Assembly (NCBI GenBank): GCA_034432445.1
Contig: DAOUBX010000039.1
Span: forward strand, 1-21,314
DNA from: JANWYQ01 sp034432445
GTDB taxonomy: Bacteria > Chloroflexota > Anaerolineae > JAAEKA01
Length of the DNA stretch: 21,314 bases
Reading direction: 5' to 3'
Part shown: piece by piece, positions 1 through 7,114 of the stretch
How the letters are laid out: each line of letters opens with the position of its first letter
Position numbering within the stretch: the stretch's first letter is position 1
Program-made: the position numbers and the translations under genes
Notes under the pieces: model-generated
Database searches by the model: none
What the model was told of the DNA's origin: nothing
The model's input: only the letters and a program-made list of their open reading frames with translations

Positions 1-318
1 TTGGATTCTAACCTGAAAATCGCTCGGGCCGGTCTCCGACCGTGCCCGCCGCGCTTTCATTGACGGTTGTGCGCCCAGCGCATGGGCATCTAGTTTGCAA
101 ACGTGTCTGCGAAGCCAACCTAGGTCGCAAATCGCTTACAAATGCCCGGCACCTGAGCAGTTACTTCTTTTTAGCACTAAACGCCAGTAGTAACACAACC
201 ATTCTAGGGGACTGCCCGCTCTTTGTCAAAGACCGGCGGCGTGCGGGCTGGCCGCGCAGCGCCGATCGCGGGCGTTGGACACCGTTGCCCACCGCCGTTA
301 GCACACTCTTTCCCAAAC
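1..318. other. Left-edge intergenic region, no supported gene
   Basis: I see no convincing gene before the metallophosphatase. An open frame at 42-323 on the plus strand encodes 93 residues that resemble no family I know, lack a clear ribosome binding site, and end at the putative Pho-box promoter. A minus-strand frame across 204-710 is antisense to the metallophosphatase. The stretch is AT-richer around 100-200 than the genes beside it, as expected of non-coding DNA. Confidence 0.5.
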
Positions 319-362
319 GTTAACCTGGGGTTGGCTTGCTGTTGACCAAGAACTGGCACAAT
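319..362 (+). promoter_or_regulatory. Pho-box-like promoter of the 5'-nucleotidase gene
   Basis: Three heptamers start exactly 11 bp apart: GTTAACC at 319, GTTGGCT at 330 and GTTGACC at 341. Nine bases after the last one lies CACAAT (357-362), a possible -10 element. Known PhoB boxes are 7-bp direct repeats with 4-bp spacers (11-bp period) placed just upstream of the -10. The same word and geometry occur before pstS and before the phosphoesterase at 7058, which strengthens the call. PhoB/PhoP control is an inference; no regulator gene is in the window. Confidence 0.5.
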
Positions 363-422
363 AAGCGTGGTTGCGCCGCTTGTGCTCGCTAGGGCACGCG
401 CAGGCCGCCGCCAACACGAACT

Positions 423-1103
423 ATGGCGCCAAACCCGCTGCAGTTGCTGCCCTTTGCCACGCCCGCCGCTTCCATGGCGGATCGGGCCTGTTTTGTCCTG
501 GCGGGCGACGCCAGCGCCGGCCCGGTCACCATCGCCGCTTCCTCCAGCACGGTTAGCCTGCCAACGGCGCGCAGGCGTGTGACGCAGCCTTTCCGTCTGC
601 ACCTGCTCCACCTCAACGACCTCCACGGCCAGATCAGCCGCCTCGAACAGCCAGGCAACCCTCCCATCCTGTCGCACGTGGCCGGCCGCGCACGGCGCCT
701 GCGCGCCCAATGCCAGGATGACCCGTTTTCAGACGTGCTCCTGCTGTCGGCCGGCGATGAGCTGGCGGGGTCGGTTTTCGACGACCTGACTGCCAACGGC
801 CTGCTCCACCCGGTTTATCATCTCTACAATCAGATGGGGCTGGACGCAGCCGTGCTCGGCAACCACGATCTGGACCTGGGGCCGCGGCGCCTGGCCGCGG
901 CCATCCGCCGCCACGCCCGCTTTCCCGTGTTGGCCGCCAACCTGGCGCCGACGGCGGAGCTGGCCGACCTGGTGTATCCGGCCGCGCTGCTGCGCGACAG
1001 CGTCTACCTACCTGGAGGAGCGCAATCTACCGGTGGACTACGGCGGGCGACGCCACGACTACGACCTGGTGATCACCACCACCGACCTGATCGTGCAGCG
1101 TAA
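423..1103 (+). CDS. 5'-nucleotidase-type metallophosphatase, C-terminally truncated
   Basis: This is the N-terminal metallophosphoesterase domain of the UshA/5'-nucleotidase family, which hydrolyses nucleotides or other organic phosphates outside the cytoplasm. Family motifs are present: HLNDLHGQ (metal ligands D and H, near residue 63), SAGDELAGS (GD, near residue 112) and LGNHDLDLG (GNHD, near residue 142). Homology ends near base 1003; the roughly 30 remaining codons are out of frame with the following gene fragment and look random. The later metal-binding histidines and the whole C-terminal nucleotide-binding domain are missing (family members are usually about 500 residues), so the product is probably inactive. 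An alternative start is the ATG at 474. The residues before the domain do not form a clear signal peptide. The Pho-box-like promoter upstream fits a phosphate-scavenging enzyme. Confidence 0.65.
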   Translation: MAPNPLQLLPFATPAASMADRACFVLAGDASAGPVTIAASSSTVSLPTARRRVTQPFRLHLLHLNDLHGQISRLEQPGNPPILSHVAGRARRLRAQCQDDPFSDVLLLSAGDELAGSVFDDLTANGLLHPVYHLYNQMGLDAAVLGNHDLDLGPRRLAAAIRRHARFPVLAANLAPTAELADLVYPAALLRDSVYLPGGAQSTGGLRRATPRLRPGDHHHRPDRAA

Positions 1104-2079
1104 CATCCGCCGTAACCCCATCGTGCTAATCCAGGAGGGCATGACCGACCCAGAAGCCCTCATGTTCCACCTGTGCAAGCACCTGGGCCTGCCGCGCTAC
1201 CTGGCCAGCACGGCCACCATGGGGCTGTCGGACGCCTATCAGGTCTTCTGCGTGGCCTCGGAGGGCTATCGCGACCTGTTCATTCGCAAAGGCGTGCGGC
1301 CGGAGAAGATCGCGGTCACCGGCATCCCCAACTTCGACAACGCCGCCCGCTTCTACCGCAACCGCTTTCCCTATCGCGGCTACGTGCTGGTGGCCACCTC
1401 CGACACGCGCGAGACCTTCAAGCGCGACGACCGCGAGCGTTTTATCCGCCGCGCCTTGGAGATCGCCGCCGGCCGGCCGCTGATCTTCAAGCTGCACCCC
1501 AACGAGAATTTCCATCGCTCCTACCGCGAGATCCAGCGTCTTGCCCCGCGGGCCTTGGTGCTGGCCGAAGGTAACACCGGCGAGATGATCGCCAACTGCG
1601 ACGTGCTGATCACGCAGTACTCGTCGGTGGCCTTCATCGGCCTGGCGCTGGGCAAGGAGGTGCACTCCTATTTCGACGTCGAGGAGCTGAAGCGCCTGCT
1701 GCCGATCCAGAACGGCGGCACGTCGCACCGGCACATCGCTGCCGTGTGCCATCGCTTCGAGCGCGAGCACACCACGCCCTACCTGTGGGAGCAGCCGGAG
1801 CGCTTTCGCGTGGGCAACGTCGCCTGGGAAACGGGCCGCAACCCGGCGCACACGCATCGCTGGACCCTGGACTACCACGAGGACTACCTGCTGATCCAGG
1901 CCATCTTCGAGGTCCTTTACCCGACCAACCCGCTCTTCGGCCTGGCTGACATCCTGGCCCTGCTGGAACGCCGGCCGGAGCTGATGACCATCAACCGTCG
2001 CCATGTGGGCGTCACCTGGTACCGCCATCACCTGCACGAGCTGCGCACCGTGGGTCAGCCGGTGAGCCAACCTTCGTAG
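1033..2079 (+). CDS. N-truncated GT-B/epimerase-like glycan enzyme (CDP-glycerol transferase / UDP-GlcNAc 2-epimerase type)
   Basis: This is the C-terminal part of a GT-B-fold protein resembling CDP-glycerol glycerophosphotransferases and UDP-GlcNAc 2-epimerases. Supporting motifs are IVLIQEGMTDPE, EKIAVTGIPNFDN, PLIFKLHPNE and a donor-site-like CDVLITQYSSVAFIGLALGK. In-frame homology (YLEERNLPVDYGGRRHDYDLV) already runs from about base 1009, upstream of the GTG used here, so this start is only the first usable codon and not the original one. The missing N-terminal lobe is replaced by the out-of-frame metallophosphatase fragment. A GGAGGAG at 1014-1020 could by chance act as a ribosome binding site. 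The TAG stop lies inside the first base pairs of the downstream repeat (2074 onward), so the native C-terminus may also be altered. With the neighbouring NeuB-like gene it suggests surface-glycan synthesis; the exact substrate is unknown. Confidence 0.6.
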   Translation: MDYGGRRHDYDLVITTTDLIVQRNIRRNPIVLIQEGMTDPEALMFHLCKHLGLPRYLASTATMGLSDAYQVFCVASEGYRDLFIRKGVRPEKIAVTGIPNFDNAARFYRNRFPYRGYVLVATSDTRETFKRDDRERFIRRALEIAAGRPLIFKLHPNENFHRSYREIQRLAPRALVLAEGNTGEMIANCDVLITQYSSVAFIGLALGKEVHSYFDVEELKRLLPIQNGGTSHRHIAAVCHRFEREHTTPYLWEQPERFRVGNVAWETGRNPAHTHRWTLDYHEDYLLIQAIFEVLYPTNPLFGLADILALLERRPELMTINRRHVGVTWYRHHLHELRTVGQPVSQPS

Positions 2080-2267
2080 GTCCGGCTACCAGCCGGACAG
2101 ATCAGGTACGTCACGCTGCTGGCGTAACCCACGGATCTGCGGCAGCCGCCGGGGGCTCAAGCCCCCGGCTGGCAAACAGCGCCCCGTCAACGGGGCTCGG
2201 TGCTGTGCGACAAAGCCGGTTTGAACCGGCGCCGTTGTGTAGCCCGGTTACTTCATAACCGGGCGGC
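2074..2267. repeat. Five-hairpin repeat, copy A (194 bp)
   Basis: This unit holds five successive self-complementary hairpins. Stems and loops are: 2081-2097 (7 bp, loop ACC); 2148-2169 (9 bp, loop TCAA); 2181-2196 (6 bp, loop TCAA); 2215-2230 (6 bp, loop TTGA); 2242-2264 (9 bp, loop CTTCA). All stems are perfect but differ in sequence. The unit recurs 230 bp downstream. It also supplies the stop codon of the upstream glycan gene. It resembles composite REP-like or palindromic units; I cannot name the family. Confidence 0.85.
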
Positions 2268-2303
2268 CCCGGCTGGCGCCCTAATCGCATGTGAGCACGT
2301 AGC

Positions 2304-2497
2304 TCGTAGGTCCGGCTACCAGCCGGACAGATCAGGCACGTCACGCTGCTGGCGTAACCCACGGATCTGCGGCAGCCGCCGGGGGCTCAAGCCCCCGGCT
2401 GGCAAACAGCGCCCCGTCAACGGGGCTTGATCGTGCGCCATCTAGCCGGTTTGAACCGGCGCCGTTGTGTAGCCCGGTTACTTCATAACCGGGCGGC
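2304..2497. repeat. Five-hairpin repeat, copy B (194 bp)
   Basis: This is a direct copy of 2074-2267 at a constant 230-bp offset, separated from it by 36 bp. Nearly every base matches. The only substantial difference is the stretch just before the fourth hairpin (about 2427-2444 against 2197-2214), which is diverged but of equal length. Each of the five stems is preserved. The arrangement looks like a recent tandem duplication that included the 36-bp spacer. Confidence 0.85.
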
Positions 2498-2625
2498 TAC
2501 CGCCGGCACACAGACCGCAGTTCGCCGGTGATCTCTGAACGATACGTAAAGCATAGATGTGCAGCTCAAGACTTTGGCAACCGCCGTTTCAAGTGTAAAC
2601 CTCGCCTTGATCAAGGAAGGACGAC

Positions 2626-3549
2626 ATGTGGACCTCTACCTGCGGGAAAATCGGCGACCACCTGGTGGGCGACAACCGGCCGGTGTTCGTCATTGCCGAG
2701 ATCGGCATCAACCACAACGGCTCACTAGAGCTGGCCAAGAAGCTGATCGACGGCGCGGTCTTTGCCGGCTGCGACGCGGTCAAGTTCCAGAAGCGCACGC
2801 CAGAGCTGTGCGTGCCCCGCAGCCAGTGGGACGTCCAGCGCGACACCCCGTGGGGCCGGCTGAGCTACATCGACTATCGCCGCCGCATGGAGTTCGACGC
2901 CGAGCAGTATGCGGCCATCGACCGCCATTGTCGCGAGCGGGGCATCCTCTGGTTCGCCTCCTGCTGGGACGAGCCGTCGGTAGACTTCATCGAGCAATTC
3001 GATCCCCCGGCCTATAAGGCGGCCTCGGCCTCGCTGACCGACCACGGCCTGCTGCGACGCATGCGGGCCACCGGCAAGCCGTTGATCCTGTCCACCGGCA
3101 TGTCAGAGATGGACGAGATCGAGGCCGCGGTGGCGGCGGTCGGGACGGCCGGCCTGCTGCTGGCCCATTCCACGTCGTCCTATCCCTGCCCGGTGGAGGA
3201 GCTGAACCTGCGCATGATCGGCACGTTGAAGCAGCGTTTCCCCCATGTGCCGGTCGGCTATTCGGGCCACGAGGTGGGGCTGGCGCCGACCTGGGCGGCG
3301 GTCACGATGGGCGCGTGCTTCGTGGAGCGTCACATCACGCTGGACCGCGCCATGTGGGGCAGCGACCAGACGGCGTCGGTGGAGGTATTGGGCATGCACC
3401 AACTGGTGCGTAACATCCGCGATATCGAACGAGGTTTGGGGGATGGCGTGAAGCGGGTGTACCCCAGCGAGCTGGGCGCGCTGCAAAAGCTGCGCCGCGT
3501 GCCTGGCAACGCAAATGGGCAGGCGGCAGTCGTGGTCGGTAATCGGTGA
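2626..3549 (+). CDS. NeuB-like N-acylneuraminate-9-phosphate/sialic acid synthase, no SAF domain
   Basis: NeuB/SpsE-family enzymes condense phosphoenolpyruvate with an N-acylhexosamine to make a nonulosonic acid (sialic, legionaminic or similar) for surface glycans. The TIM barrel shows VIAEIGINHNG near residue 22, AVKFQKRTPE near 50, STGMSEMDEIE near 158, HSTSSYPCP near 182, a metal-site GYSGHEVG near 214, and ERHITLDRAMWGSDQTASVE near 233. The start is supported by AAGGAAGG at 2613-2620, a few bases before the ATG. The barrel ends near residue 292; the SAF (antifreeze-like) domain that usually follows, giving about 340 residues, is absent. The final residues (VVVGNR) and the stop are encoded inside a heptad repeat array, so the 3' end may have been replaced. 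The exact sugar product cannot be told from the sequence. Confidence 0.85.
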   Translation: MWTSTCGKIGDHLVGDNRPVFVIAEIGINHNGSLELAKKLIDGAVFAGCDAVKFQKRTPELCVPRSQWDVQRDTPWGRLSYIDYRRRMEFDAEQYAAIDRHCRERGILWFASCWDEPSVDFIEQFDPPAYKAASASLTDHGLLRRMRATGKPLILSTGMSEMDEIEAAVAAVGTAGLLLAHSTSSYPCPVEELNLRMIGTLKQRFPHVPVGYSGHEVGLAPTWAAVTMGACFVERHITLDRAMWGSDQTASVEVLGMHQLVRNIRDIERGLGDGVKRVYPSELGALQKLRRVPGNANGQAAVVVGNR

Positions 3550-3593
3550 TCGGTAAACGGTGAACGGTATTCGGTGAACAGTGAACGGTGGTG
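3531..3593. repeat. Heptad tandem repeat (consensus GGTGAAC-like)
   Basis: Nine consecutive 7-bp units run GTGGTC-like, GGTAATC, GGTGATC, GGTAAAC, GGTGAAC, GGTATTC, GGTGAAC, AGTGAAC and GGTGGTG. They begin inside the end of the NeuB-like gene and supply its stop codon. A shorter array of the same kind sits at 12167-12201. They resemble the short tandemly repeated repetitive sequences known from cyanobacteria; their role is unknown. Confidence 0.8.
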
Positions 3594-3654
3594 TTCGCAA
3601 GTTTGCACGCGCTACTAGGAAGCTAGGACAATCCTCTACGAGAAAATTGGGGTC

Positions 3655-3732
3655 TTGACAACGGGGCCGCAAGGCGCTGAAATTTCGGCAGTGCAAGCGG
3701 CAGCCTGCGGGCCAGGCAGTGAACCCGCAGGC
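3655..3732 (+). promoter_or_regulatory. Sigma70-type promoter and hairpin leader of the YD-repeat gene
   Basis: A perfect -35 hexamer TTGACA (3655-3660) is followed after 17 bp by TGAAAT (3678-3683), a 4/6 match to the -10 consensus. The transcribed leader then contains a 9-bp perfect stem, GCCTGCGGG (3703-3711) pairing with CCCGCAGGC (3724-3732). I compared it by eye with the c-di-GMP (GEMM) riboswitch and saw no match, so no riboswitch is claimed. Confidence 0.45.
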
Positions 3733-3756
3733 GGAGTTCGGCTCGGAGGAGAACCT

Positions 3757-3888
3757 ATGCTCGGCTCTCGAATAGCTTACGCAGTGCGCTGGTTGGTGGT
3801 CGTCGCCGTGGCGGCAAGTGTGGCGTTGCCCACCAGAGCCTATGCTTATGTTAACGGGAGGGGAGGTTCCTCGCCCTTGATGCGGTGA
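3757..3888 (+). CDS. Signal-peptide remnant of the YD-repeat gene (43 aa)
   Basis: The ATG at 3757 is preceded by GGAGGAG with good spacing. It encodes a classical Sec signal peptide: a basic start (MLGSRIAYAVR), a hydrophobic core (WLVVVAVAASVALP) and an ALA-type cleavage site near residue 30 (TRAYA). It stops at TGA 3886 after 43 residues. The YD-repeat region continues in the same frame after this stop. It is best read as the intact 5' end of a secreted YD-repeat protein from which the middle has been deleted, not as an independent small protein. Confidence 0.6.
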   Translation: MLGSRIAYAVRWLVVVAVAASVALPTRAYAYVNGRGGSSPLMR

Positions 3889-5667
3889 TGCGGGAACAGA
3901 TCCACTCGGTTGAGGAACAGGAACCGCCAGACTGCGGTGGTGTACGAGCAGAGCAGCGGCGGCACCTATCGCTACTTCCAGACGATCCAGGAGAGCGACG
4001 GGCTGGGGCGGTTGATCAGCGTCAAGGACTATCTGGGCGCAGTGGGGACCAACCCCGGTGCGGCTTGTCCACAACCGGCGTGGACTGCCACGCCCGACGG
4101 CGTGACCACTTACACCTACGACGTCGCCGACCGGCTGACGAAGGTGACAGGGCCGGACAACGCGGCCATAGAGGTAGAGTATGACCTGGCGGGCCGCAAG
4201 ACCAAGGTGAAGGACCCCAACATGGGCGAATGGACCTACGCCTACGATGCGGCCAGCAACCTGACGCGGCAGACCGATGCCTGGAAGCAGACCATCTGCT
4301 TCTACCACGATGCCCTCAACCGGCCGACGGGCAAGCACTACCGGACGGACACCAATTGTCCCACCAACACCCCTAGCTTGAACGTCGAATACAAGTGCGA
4401 CCAAGGGACGAACGGCAAAGGCCGGCGCACGGGCATGACCGACCCGTCGGGCAACACCAGCTGGGAGTACGATACGCGAGGTCGGGTGACCAAGGAGACG
4501 AAAGTCATCAACGCCCCAGCTGGGGGCACGTTCGTGACCCAGTGGGGCTACGATGCCCTGAACCGGGTGGTGACGATGACCTATCCTGGTGACAACGAGG
4601 CTGTCACCTTCACCTACAACGCCCAAGGACTGCTGAAAACCGTCAGCGGCAGCAACACGTACTACGTGGGCGATACTGTGTATAACGCTCGGGGTCAGGT
4701 GGAGCTGCGCAGGCTGGGCAGCACCAGCGGAGTACTGACCACCGACTACATTTACCGCACCGACAACTTCCGCCTGCAGTGGATAAAGACCGGGCCTACC
4801 AGCCCCTACGAGGGGTTGCAGAACCTGGAGTATGCTTACGATGCGGCGGGCAACGTCCTGACCATCAAGGACTACAATGCGGGCGGCACCCAGACGCAGA
4901 GCTTCAGCTACGATGCCCTGCACCGGCTCAAAACCGCGCAGGCCAGCGGGGGAAGCGGGGGCGCCTACGGGCCGGAGAGTTACGCCTATACCGCCAATGG
5001 CAACCTGACGAGCAAGACGGGGATAGGAAACTACAAGTATAACGCGTCTGTGAGCGGCTGTAGCGCAGGGACGGCGGCCACCAAGCCCCATGCGGTGGCC
5101 ACGGCGGGGAGTTACGCCTTCACCTACGACTGCAACGGTAACGTGGTGCAGCGGAACGTGGGCGCCAGCTACACCCTGACCTACGACGCGGAGAACAGGC
5201 TGACGAGCGTGAGCGGCGGGGCGGCGGCCAGCTTCGTGTACGATGGCGATGGCCGGCGGGTGAAGGCCACCATCAACGGCGTGACCACGGTCTACATCGG
5301 TGACTACTACGAACAGGCGGGGAGTACCATCCGCAAGTACTACTACGCGGACGGGCAGCGCGTGGCCATTCGCGAGAACAGCACGCTGTACTACCTGCTG
5401 ACCGACCACCTAGGCAGCACGGCCGTCACCGCCAACGCGAGCGGCGGGAAGTACGGCGAGCTGCGCTACAAGGCCTGGGGCGAGACTCGCTACACCTGGG
5501 GCACGACGCCGACTACTTCGCATGGCGCTTTACAGGCCAGCGGGAAGAGAGTACAATCGGGCTGTACTTTTACAACGCGAGATGGTATAACCCCGCACTG
5601 GGACGCTTCATCCAGCCCGACACCATCGTGCCGGAGCCGGGCAATCCGCAGAGCCATCCACGAATAG
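3757..5667 (+). pseudogene. Broken YD-repeat (RHS-like) secreted protein gene
   Basis: The body, readable from about 3910, encodes tandem YD repeats such as TYTYDVADRLTKV, VEYDLAGRKTKV, YAYDAASNLTRQ and FSYDALHRL, followed by the RHS core signature (YYLLTDHLGSTAVT and YGELRYKAWGETRYTWG). Such proteins form a large beta-cage at or outside the cell surface, often carrying a variable C-terminal toxin or cargo. Three lesions are visible. An in-frame TGA at 3886 separates the signal peptide from the repeats. Only about 550 residues of a family that often exceeds 1,000 remain. A one-base deletion near 5520 shifts the frame: after it the expected core (FTGQREESTIGLYFYNARWYNPALG, shown here only in part of its frame, then GRFIQPDTIVPEPGNP) is readable only in another frame. 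No C-terminal toxin domain is recognisable; the 3' end dissolves into repeats. Confidence 0.75.
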
Positions 5668-5729
5668 GGCACGAATGCACGAATTACGGCTGCGCAGTAT
5701 TCGTGTATTCGTGGCCGAAGGTTCGTGGA
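5657..5729. repeat. CACGAAT palindromic element 1 (73 bp)
   Basis: The element begins TCCACGAA and ends TTCGTGGA, a perfect 8-bp terminal inverted repeat. Internal CACGAAT heptamers on the left arm pair with ATTCGTG heptamers on the right arm, around a loop near 5685-5698. It sits inside the 3' end of the broken RHS gene. Related elements are at 5778-5856 and 19296-19365. Confidence 0.75.
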
Positions 5730-5777
5730 CGGCCGCCCCGACACCATCGTGCCAGAGCCGGGCAATCCAGAGAGCCA

Positions 5778-5856
5778 TCCACGAATAGGGCACGAATGCA
5801 CGAATAGCCGCTGCGGCGGCGGGGCATTTGTGTATTCGTGGCCGAAGGTTCGTGGA
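5778..5856. repeat. CACGAAT palindromic element 2 (79 bp)
   Basis: This has the same ends (TCCACGAA, TTCGTGGA) and nearly the same arms as element 1, with a GC-rich loop that differs (CCGCTGCGGCGGCGGGGC). The preserved arms with a changed loop suggest selection for, or copying of, the folded structure. Confidence 0.75.
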
Positions 5857-5974
5857 TGGCAGCCCCCGACGCCATCGTCCCCGATCCGGGCAACCGGTAC
5901 GCCTGGCGGCTCCCCAGCTAGGTCCGCAGGCGTTGAATCGGACCGTGTACGTGCAAGATGAGAGCCGGACACAA

Positions 5975-6022
5975 AAAGGCGGCTGGAGCAGACGCTATCA
6001 CGCGTATGCTCCAGCCGCCTTT
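5975..6022. terminator. Bidirectional intrinsic terminator
   Basis: A perfect 16-bp stem (5975-5990 with 6007-6022) encloses a 16-nt loop. The GC-rich core GGCGGCTGGAGCA is flanked by an A-run on the left and a T-run on the right, so it can terminate in both directions. It lies between the plus-strand RHS remnant and the minus-strand phosphoesterase unit. Confidence 0.8.
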
Positions 6023-6060
6023 CTCATGGGGCAGTCTGTTGAGTTGGTACAGAGCCGCGG

Positions 6061-6147
6061 TTACTGCGTCCCGTAGCGGGCAAACCAGCGCTGCAGGTCG
6101 GCCGGTTCGGTGAAGTCTGGCAGGTCGTCGGCCAGCCGATCCAGCAT
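6061..6147 (-). CDS. Possible 28-aa small protein after the phosphoesterase
   Basis: A short frame starts at ATG 6147, 11 bp after the stop of the phosphoesterase, and ends at TAA 6061. Its product contains LPDFTEPADLQRWFARYG, which looks like a natural acidic/aromatic protein tail. No ribosome binding site is visible, so it may be a decayed end of a longer gene. Function is unknown. Confidence 0.2.
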   Translation of the reverse strand: MLDRLADDLPDFTEPADLQRWFARYGTQ

Positions 6148-6158
6148 GGCAACGGAGA

Positions 6159-7058
6159 CTAGTGATAGCTGCTCAGCGGAATAGCCGGGGTCACGGCGTG
6201 GCGGCGGACCGCCTCGTTGCTACGGCCAACGTGAGACGTCCAGCGCACGAGCTGGATGCAGCCGCCGACGATCTCGATGCCGGTGATCTGGCCCGGAAAA
6301 AGACAGGCGCCGGTGTTGAAATAGGGCGCCGCGCCGGGGCGGGCCATCACCGGGCGATGGGTGTGGCCACTGATGGTCAGTTGGCGGTGCGCTGCCGCCC
6401 AGCCCTCGATGCGCAGGTCCACAGCCGCGTAGGCCTGAAAGGCGATGGGCTGCGCCGGGCCGGCCAGGCTGGCCAGGCCGGCGGCCTGCAGCGGCGTCCA
6501 CAGGTGCTGCACCACCAGGCGATTGAAGCGCAGCCGCCGGTTGTTGGACGGATCGGCCTGGTGGCCGTGGGTGACGAAGATGCGCTGGCCGGCGCGGCGA
6601 CGCTCCAGCACGACCGCCTCGCGCAGCGGCAGCCCTCCTTTGTCCAGCAAATAGCCGCCGGGCAACGCTTCGTGGTTGCCGAAGAGCAAGTGCAGCCGGC
6701 CCGCACGGTGAAAGCGGTGCAGCAGCTCGAACACGTCGTCGTTGGCGGCTTCGATGGCGGCAAAGCGCCAGCCCTTCCACAGCTCGTCGCCGTCGCCGGC
6801 CTCGATGTAGGTGTAGCCGTGGTCGTAATAGTGCTGCAACGCCTGGATGAAGAGATGGCGATTGGGGGCGAAAGCGTCTAGCTTGCTGCGGTCGCCGCGG
6901 TGGTGGTCGCTGAAGATGATGAAGGGGGTGTGGTCATCGCAGGGCAGGCGCAAGGCCGTTTCGAAAGCTTGCGACAAACGGCGCTGGCTTTCGTCCAGGC
7001 TGCTGGCAGCATGCTGTGGCCACGCCGTTCGTGGGGCGGTGGGGGTAAGGCTGGTCAC
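6159..7058 (-). CDS. Calcineurin-like metallophosphoesterase (LpxH-like core)
   Basis: The dinuclear-metal phosphoesterase motifs are all present in order: SDHHRGD (D51-x-H53), EAGDGDE (G88-D89), FGNHE (127-130), THGH (163-166) and SGHTH (230-234). This is the arrangement of LpxH-like and other Ser/Thr-phosphatase-fold enzymes that cleave phosphomonoesters or diesters. At 299 residues it is longer than LpxH, with an N-terminal helical region of about 45 residues. The start codon is GTG at 7058; AGGAAGG lies rather far upstream. A Pho-box-like promoter (7115-7158) suggests induction by phosphate starvation. No lipid A genes are nearby, so a lipid A substrate is not implied; the substrate is unknown. 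Confidence 0.85.
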   Translation of the reverse strand: MTSLTPTAPRTAWPQHAASSLDESQRRLSQAFETALRLPCDDHTPFIIFSDHHRGDRSKLDAFAPNRHLFIQALQHYYDHGYTYIEAGDGDELWKGWRFAAIEAANDDVFELLHRFHRAGRLHLLFGNHEALPGGYLLDKGGLPLREAVVLERRRAGQRIFVTHGHQADPSNNRRLRFNRLVVQHLWTPLQAAGLASLAGPAQPIAFQAYAAVDLRIEGWAAAHRQLTISGHTHRPVMARPGAAPYFNTGACLFPGQITGIEIVGGCIQLVRWTSHVGRSNEAVRRHAVTPAIPLSSYH

Positions 7059-7114
7059 GGCTAGGTTCGTGGTCCTTCCTCTCGCGTGATGTGGAAGCCT
7101 GTCGCTTCACCCCC

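Larger units (their letters stand above)
5616..5897. repeat. Tandem repeat of the RHS-core 3' segment plus palindrome (2.3 copies)
   Basis: A segment coding PDTIVPEPGNP occurs three times: units start at 5616, 5737 and 5865. Unit 1 is 121 bp, unit 2 is 128 bp and unit 3 keeps only about 33 bp (PDAIVPDPGN). Each full unit consists of a piece of RHS coding sequence followed by a CACGAAT palindrome. Coding sequence and intergenic repeat were therefore duplicated together, or the palindrome inserted repeatedly beside the same site. Confidence 0.8.

Noticed and set aside
1126..2070. A 314-codon open frame on the minus strand opposite the glycan enzyme
   Set aside because: The plus strand shows recognisable GT-B-like motifs; the minus-strand product has none.
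2074..2497. A CRISPR array, because of regularly spaced palindromic units
   Set aside because: There are only two long units, the internal hairpins have different sequences and spacings, and no cas gene is nearby.
3661..3756. A c-di-GMP (GEMM) riboswitch before the YD-repeat gene
   Set aside because: The leader has a solid hairpin, but the conserved GEMM core sequences are not visible.
3103..5409. A 768-codon open frame on the minus strand opposite the RHS gene
   Set aside because: It is antisense to clear YD repeats and the end of the NeuB-like gene. Its translation is low-complexity Val/Gly/Arg with no domain, a by-product of GC-rich codon use on the other strand.
5616..5897. An insertion sequence with terminal inverted repeats
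   Set aside because: No transposase frame is present and each palindrome is under 80 bp; at most it could be a non-autonomous element.
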